Positions 24,643-28,119 of a stretch of DNA of 28,119 nucleotides are shown piece by piece (position 1 is the first letter of the stretch; each line of letters starts with the position of its first letter). The notes under the pieces were generated by a model. That model saw only the letters and a list, made by a program, of their open reading frames with translations. It had not been told where the DNA came from and did no database searches. The DNA comes from Fidelibacterota bacterium (GTDB taxonomy: Bacteria > Marinisomatota > Marinisomatia > Marinisomatales > TCS56), in NCBI GenBank assembly GCA_030634675.1, contig DAOWAH010000003.1, positions 1-28,119 on the forward strand, written 5' to 3'. Position numbers and translations under genes: made by a program.

Positions 24643-25755
24643 GTGAATCGTAATTCTCCGGCTCTGTTAGTCCTGGAAGATGGCCGAAGTTTTACAGGAC
24701 TAACTTTTGGAGCAGAGGGGGAAACTACCGGTGAAGTTTGTTTTAATACAGGATTCTGCGGTTACCAGGAAATATTAACTGATCCCTCTTATCATCGTCA
24801 AATAGTCACCCTCACTTCCCCCCATATTGGTAATTACGGAATCAATTTGGAAGATGTTGAATCAGACCGTATTCAAGTAGCTGGTCTGATTATTCGCGAG
24901 GAAACAATCGTACCATCCAACTGGAGGGCCCAATGCGGAATAGGCGATTATTTGCGTGAACAGAATGTAGTTGGCATCCAGGGAATTGATACCCGCGCCC
25001 TGACCCGCCATATTCGCGCTCGAGGAGCGATGAATGGTATTATCTCGACCATCGATTCGGATCCGGTTGCACTGAAAAAAAAGCTGAAATTAATTCCTGC
25101 TATGACCGGACAGGATCTGGCTCAAGCCGTTACCTGCCACGCAGCATATCATTGGACTGAAACGGCTGTTAAACCGAAGCAGCGATTCAGGGTTGTTGCC
25201 CTGGATTTCGGCATTAAAAGAAATATTTTACGGTTGCTGGCGAAACGGGGCTGTGAAATTGAGATCGTTCCGGCTCAAACAACAGCCCGGGATATACTGG
25301 CCCGAAATCCTGCTGGAGTGCTCTTATCCAATGGACCCGGTGATCCTGCAGCGGTCGATTATGCTGTGCAAACAGTTGGTAGATTATTAGGCAAGGTACC
25401 GTTATTTGGCATCTGTCTCGGGCACCAGATTTTAGTACTGGCTTTGGGTGGTAAAACTTATAAACTGAAATTTGGTCACCGGGGCAGCAACCATCCGGTA
25501 AAAGATCTGCGTACCGGACGAGTGGAAATTACCAGCCAGAATCACGGCTTTGCTGTTGCCAGAGATTCACTGCCGGAGACAGTCGAAATCACCCATTTGA
25601 ATTTGAATGACGGGACAATGGAAGGAATCGTCGTCCGGGATATTCCGGCTTTTTCGGTCCAATACCATCCCGAGGCAGGACCGGGACCCCATGATTCCCG
25701 CTACCTGTTTGACCGGTTTATCAATTTAATGCAACAATTTCGGAACGGGAAATAA
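24643..25755 (+). CDS. carA: Carbamoyl-phosphate synthase small subunit
   Basis: The glutaminase subunit that releases ammonia from glutamine and channels it to CarB for pyrimidine and arginine synthesis. The 370-residue length is normal. The N-terminal domain has the characteristic [17 protein letters not shown] (34-50) and [10 protein letters not shown]. The C-terminal class I glutaminase domain has nucleophile C258 (GICLGHQ) with H342 and E344 ([12 protein letters not shown]). The start codon is GTG, with GGAG about 11 bases upstream. carB begins 4 bp after the stop. Confidence 0.96.
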   Translation: MNRNSPALLVLEDGRSFTGLTFGAEGETTGEVCFNTGFCGYQEILTDPSYHRQIVTLTSPHIGNYGINLEDVESDRIQVAGLIIREETIVPSNWRAQCGIGDYLREQNVVGIQGIDTRALTRHIRARGAMNGIISTIDSDPVALKKKLKLIPAMTGQDLAQAVTCHAAYHWTETAVKPKQRFRVVALDFGIKRNILRLLAKRGCEIEIVPAQTTARDILARNPAGVLLSNGPGDPAAVDYAVQTVGRLLGKVPLFGICLGHQILVLALGGKTYKLKFGHRGSNHPVKDLRTGRVEITSQNHGFAVARDSLPETVEITHLNLNDGTMEGIVVRDIPAFSVQYHPEAGPGPHDSRYLFDRFINLMQQFRNGK

Positions 25756-25759
25756 TCTT

Positions 25760-28119
25760 ATGCCGAAACGTACTGATCTGGAAACGATTCTAATAATTGG
25801 TGCCGGACCGATTGTGATCGGTCAAGGTTGCGAATTCGATTATTCAGGTACCCAGGCCGTACGGGCATTGAAAGAGGAAGGCTACCGCGTAATTCTGATA
25901 AACTCCAACCCAGCCACAATAATGACTGATCCGGATTTGGCTGACCGGACCTATATTGAACCGGTCAATCTGGAGTATTGCGAAGCCATCATTGTTAAAG
26001 AACGACCGGACGCAATCCTGCCAACTATGGGTGGACAAGTAGCTCTCAACTTGGCCCAGGAACTTGATCGTAGTGCTGTGTTGGAGCGTTACGGAGTAGA
26101 ATTGATCGGCGCCAATAGCACTGCCATTGATCGCGGTGAAGATCGTGAGCAATTTAAGCAAATTATGGCTGAAGCCGACATACCCGTGGCTCATGGGGGG
26201 TTGATTAAATCAACACTTGAGGCCGAGCAACTGCTGGAACAAATCAATTTTCCGGTCATTCTGCGGCCTTCATTTACCCTTGGAGGCTCCGGGGGTGGCA
26301 TTGCCTATAACCACGAAGAATATGGTGAACTGGTTAGAATAGCCATTGATGCCAGCCCAGTAGGCGAGGTCCTGATCGAAGAATCTCTGTTGGGCTGGAA
26401 AGAATATGAACTGGAAGTGATCCGCGATAAAGCTGATAATGCTATCGTGGTTTGTTCAATCGAAAACATTGATCCCATGGGCGTTCATACCGGTGACTCG
26501 GTAACGGTGGCTCCGGCGATGACTCTTTCAGATCGTGAATATCAGCAGATGCGCGATTGGGCTCTGACTTGCCTGCGGGTTGTGGGTGTGGAAACCGGTG
26601 GCTCCAATGTGCAATTTGCGGTTCACCCGAAAACCGGCCGGATGGTAATAGTGGAAATGAATCCCCGGGTTAGCCGTAGTTCGGCTTTGGCATCCAAAGC
26701 CACTGGATTTCCCATTGCAAAAATTGCTGCTAAGCTGGCAATCGGCTATACCCTGGATGAATTACCAAACGATATCACCGGGGAGACGCTGGCCGCATTC
26801 GAACCAGCTATCGATTATGTTGTTACTAAAATACCTCGTTTCGATTTTGAAAAATTCCCCTCATCCTCTGGCGTATTGGGGGTGCAGATGCAATCCATTG
26901 GTGAGGTTATGGCGATTGGCCGGACATTCCGGGAATCCCTGCAAAAGGCACTGCGATCATTGGAAGTCGGGTTAGATGGATTTGAGCCAAAACCACCGGC
27001 TGGGGGTGATCCGGAGGCCAGTCGTGCCCGCGATCTGGATTTGAATAAACTACGTTTTCCCACCGCTTTCCGCCTATTGAAAATCTGGCAGGCTTTTAAG
27101 GCTGGAAAAACAATCGACAGTATTTATGCTCAGACCCGGATCGATCCCTGGTTTTTACAACAGATGAAGCAATTAGCTGATGTTCAACCGGTAGAATATA
27201 ATGTGCAAAACATTCGGTATCTGAAGCGCGAAGGATTTTCTGATCGGCAACTGGCGCGCCAATATAAAAAGACTGAGTTGGAAATCCGTCAATACCGTAA
27301 AGAGCAAGGCATATTACCTGTTTATAAAGCGGTGGATACCTGTGCCGCCGAATTCGAAGCTCGAACACCTTACTGTTACGCAACTTACGAAGAAGAAAAT
27401 GAAATTCAACCTTTGCCCAGTAAAAAGGTTATCATTCTGGGCGGAGGTCCCAATCGAATTGGCCAAGGTATTGAATTCGATTATTGTTGCGTGCAGGCGG
27501 TCTTTGGTTTGCAGGAATTGGGTTTTAAAACCATAATGATCAACTGTAACCCGGAAACCGTATCTACCGATTTTGACTTGGCGGATCGACTGTATTTTGA
27601 GCCCATAACTTTAGAAGATGTCCTCAATATCGTTGATTTTGAGCAACCGGATGGTGTTCTGATTCAGTTTGGCGGTCAGACGCCTCTGAAAATAGCACAA
27701 GCCCTGACCACAGCAGGGGTACCGATTCTGGGGACGTCAGCCGCTAATATTGATTGGGCCGAGGATCGTGAAAAATTTGGCCAGTTGCTGGACAGATTAA
27801 AGATCAACCGGCCCGATTACGGTACCGGTCGCAGTCTGGATGAAGTGGTGGGTGCGGCCGAGCGGATTGGCTATCCAGTGCTGGTACGCCCTAGTTATGT
27901 TCTAGGTGGTAGAGCAATGGAAATAGTGTATACCGCCGACCAACTCATCGATTATATCGCTCGCTCTGCTGATGTGACAGCTGGGCACCCGATCCTGGTT
28001 GATGAATTTTTAGAAGATGCTTTTGAATTTGATGTGGATGCCCTCTGTGATGGAAAGGAGGTTTATATCGGTGGAATTTTACAGCATATTGAAGAAGCTG
28101 GTATCCATTCCGGTGATTC
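25760..28119 (+). CDS. carB: Carbamoyl-phosphate synthase large subunit (partial, 3' end off window)
   Basis: The synthetase subunit that makes carbamoyl phosphate from bicarbonate, ammonia and two ATP. The window contains the first 786 residues of a protein that is about 1070 in E. coli; the frame is open to the last base. It begins [18 protein letters not shown]. The first ATP-grasp half includes [11 protein letters not shown] and [13 protein letters not shown]. The oligomerisation region follows at about 400-540 ([13 protein letters not shown] near 531-545). The second half begins with [17 protein letters not shown] and ends at [11 protein letters not shown] in the second ATP-grasp domain. 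The carA-carB order and 4-bp gap are typical of an operon. Confidence 0.96.
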   Translation, partial: MPKRTDLETILIIGAGPIVIGQGCEFDYSGTQAVRALKEEGYRVILINSNPATIMTDPDLADRTYIEPVNLEYCEAIIVKERPDAILPTMGGQVALNLAQELDRSAVLERYGVELIGANSTAIDRGEDREQFKQIMAEADIPVAHGGLIKSTLEAEQLLEQINFPVILRPSFTLGGSGGGIAYNHEEYGELVRIAIDASPVGEVLIEESLLGWKEYELEVIRDKADNAIVVCSIENIDPMGVHTGDSVTVAPAMTLSDREYQQMRDWALTCLRVVGVETGGSNVQFAVHPKTGRMVIVEMNPRVSRSSALASKATGFPIAKIAAKLAIGYTLDELPNDITGETLAAFEPAIDYVVTKIPRFDFEKFPSSSGVLGVQMQSIGEVMAIGRTFRESLQKALRSLEVGLDGFEPKPPAGGDPEASRARDLDLNKLRFPTAFRLLKIWQAFKAGKTIDSIYAQTRIDPWFLQQMKQLADVQPVEYNVQNIRYLKREGFSDRQLARQYKKTELEIRQYRKEQGILPVYKAVDTCAAEFEARTPYCYATYEEENEIQPLPSKKVIILGGGPNRIGQGIEFDYCCVQAVFGLQELGFKTIMINCNPETVSTDFDLADRLYFEPITLEDVLNIVDFEQPDGVLIQFGGQTPLKIAQALTTAGVPILGTSAANIDWAEDREKFGQLLDRLKINRPDYGTGRSLDEVVGAAERIGYPVLVRPSYVLGGRAMEIVYTADQLIDYIARSADVTAGHPILVDEFLEDAFEFDVDALCDGKEVYIGGILQHIEEAGIHSGD

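Noticed and set aside
1..28119. CRISPR array, tRNA, rRNA, insertion sequence or prophage genes
   Set aside because: No regularly spaced repeats, cloverleaf or rRNA sequence, transposase, integrase or phage structural gene was found in either strand by reading.

Overview
The window looks like chromosomal DNA from a bacterium of the Fibrobacteres-Chlorobi-Bacteroidetes (FCB) side of the tree. The main pointer is a long PorU-type C25 peptidase ending in a YPNPF-like/FlgD-like C-terminal domain, plus a decayed copy of another type IX secretion (T9SS) C-terminal signal. Many genes have clear AGGAG-type ribosome binding sites and there are sigma70-like promoters, which is unlike typical Bacteroidetes. 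A Marinimicrobia/Calditrichota-like lineage is therefore a reasonable inference, but not proven. TGA serves as an ordinary stop for several genes (icd, the nicotinate phosphoribosyltransferase, the GntR gene), so the standard bacterial code applies.

Layout. 1-361: leader with a sigma70-like promoter framed by an inverted repeat. 362-5672 (+): three consecutive oxidative TCA-cycle genes, citrate synthase, aconitase and NADP-type isocitrate dehydrogenase; the citrate synthase carries a complete bacteriohemerythrin domain fused to its C-terminus. 5789-8422 (-): a FAHD1-like acylpyruvase/oxaloacetate decarboxylase, a CruF-type carotenoid hydratase and a geranylgeranyl-reductase-family flavoprotein. 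8528-8815 (-): a small HesB/IscA-like gene that reads through an in-frame TGA and has a bacterial SECIS-like hairpin just after it, so it is very probably a selenoprotein. 9001-9312 (-): an HU-family DNA-binding protein. 9518-10537 (+): threonine aldolase, followed by a palindrome-rich intergenic stretch. 10811-13390 (-): a membrane-anchored TPR protein. 13604-14311 (+): pirin. 14320-20104 (-): PorU-like peptidase preceded by an exported MetX-like hydrolase. 20263-22975 (+): a compact operon of ABC ATPase, permease, YtrA-type GntR regulator and a DUF2807 surface protein, headed by a promoter and a YtrA-like operator. 23099-23401: remnant of a T9SS cargo gene. 23403-28119 (+): nicotinate phosphoribosyltransferase, carA and carB (carB runs off the end).

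How the parts fit. The TCA block makes 2-oxoglutarate and NADPH, and the hemerythrin tail suggests that citrate entry, or the enzyme itself, is linked to oxygen or another diatomic ligand. The GGR/CruF pair points to modified isoprenoids or carotenoids. The ABC/GntR/DUF2807 operon looks like a self-regulated envelope stress module. The two strongest observations are the citrate synthase-hemerythrin fusion and the HesB-like selenoprotein, a gene that conventional ORF calling breaks in two.
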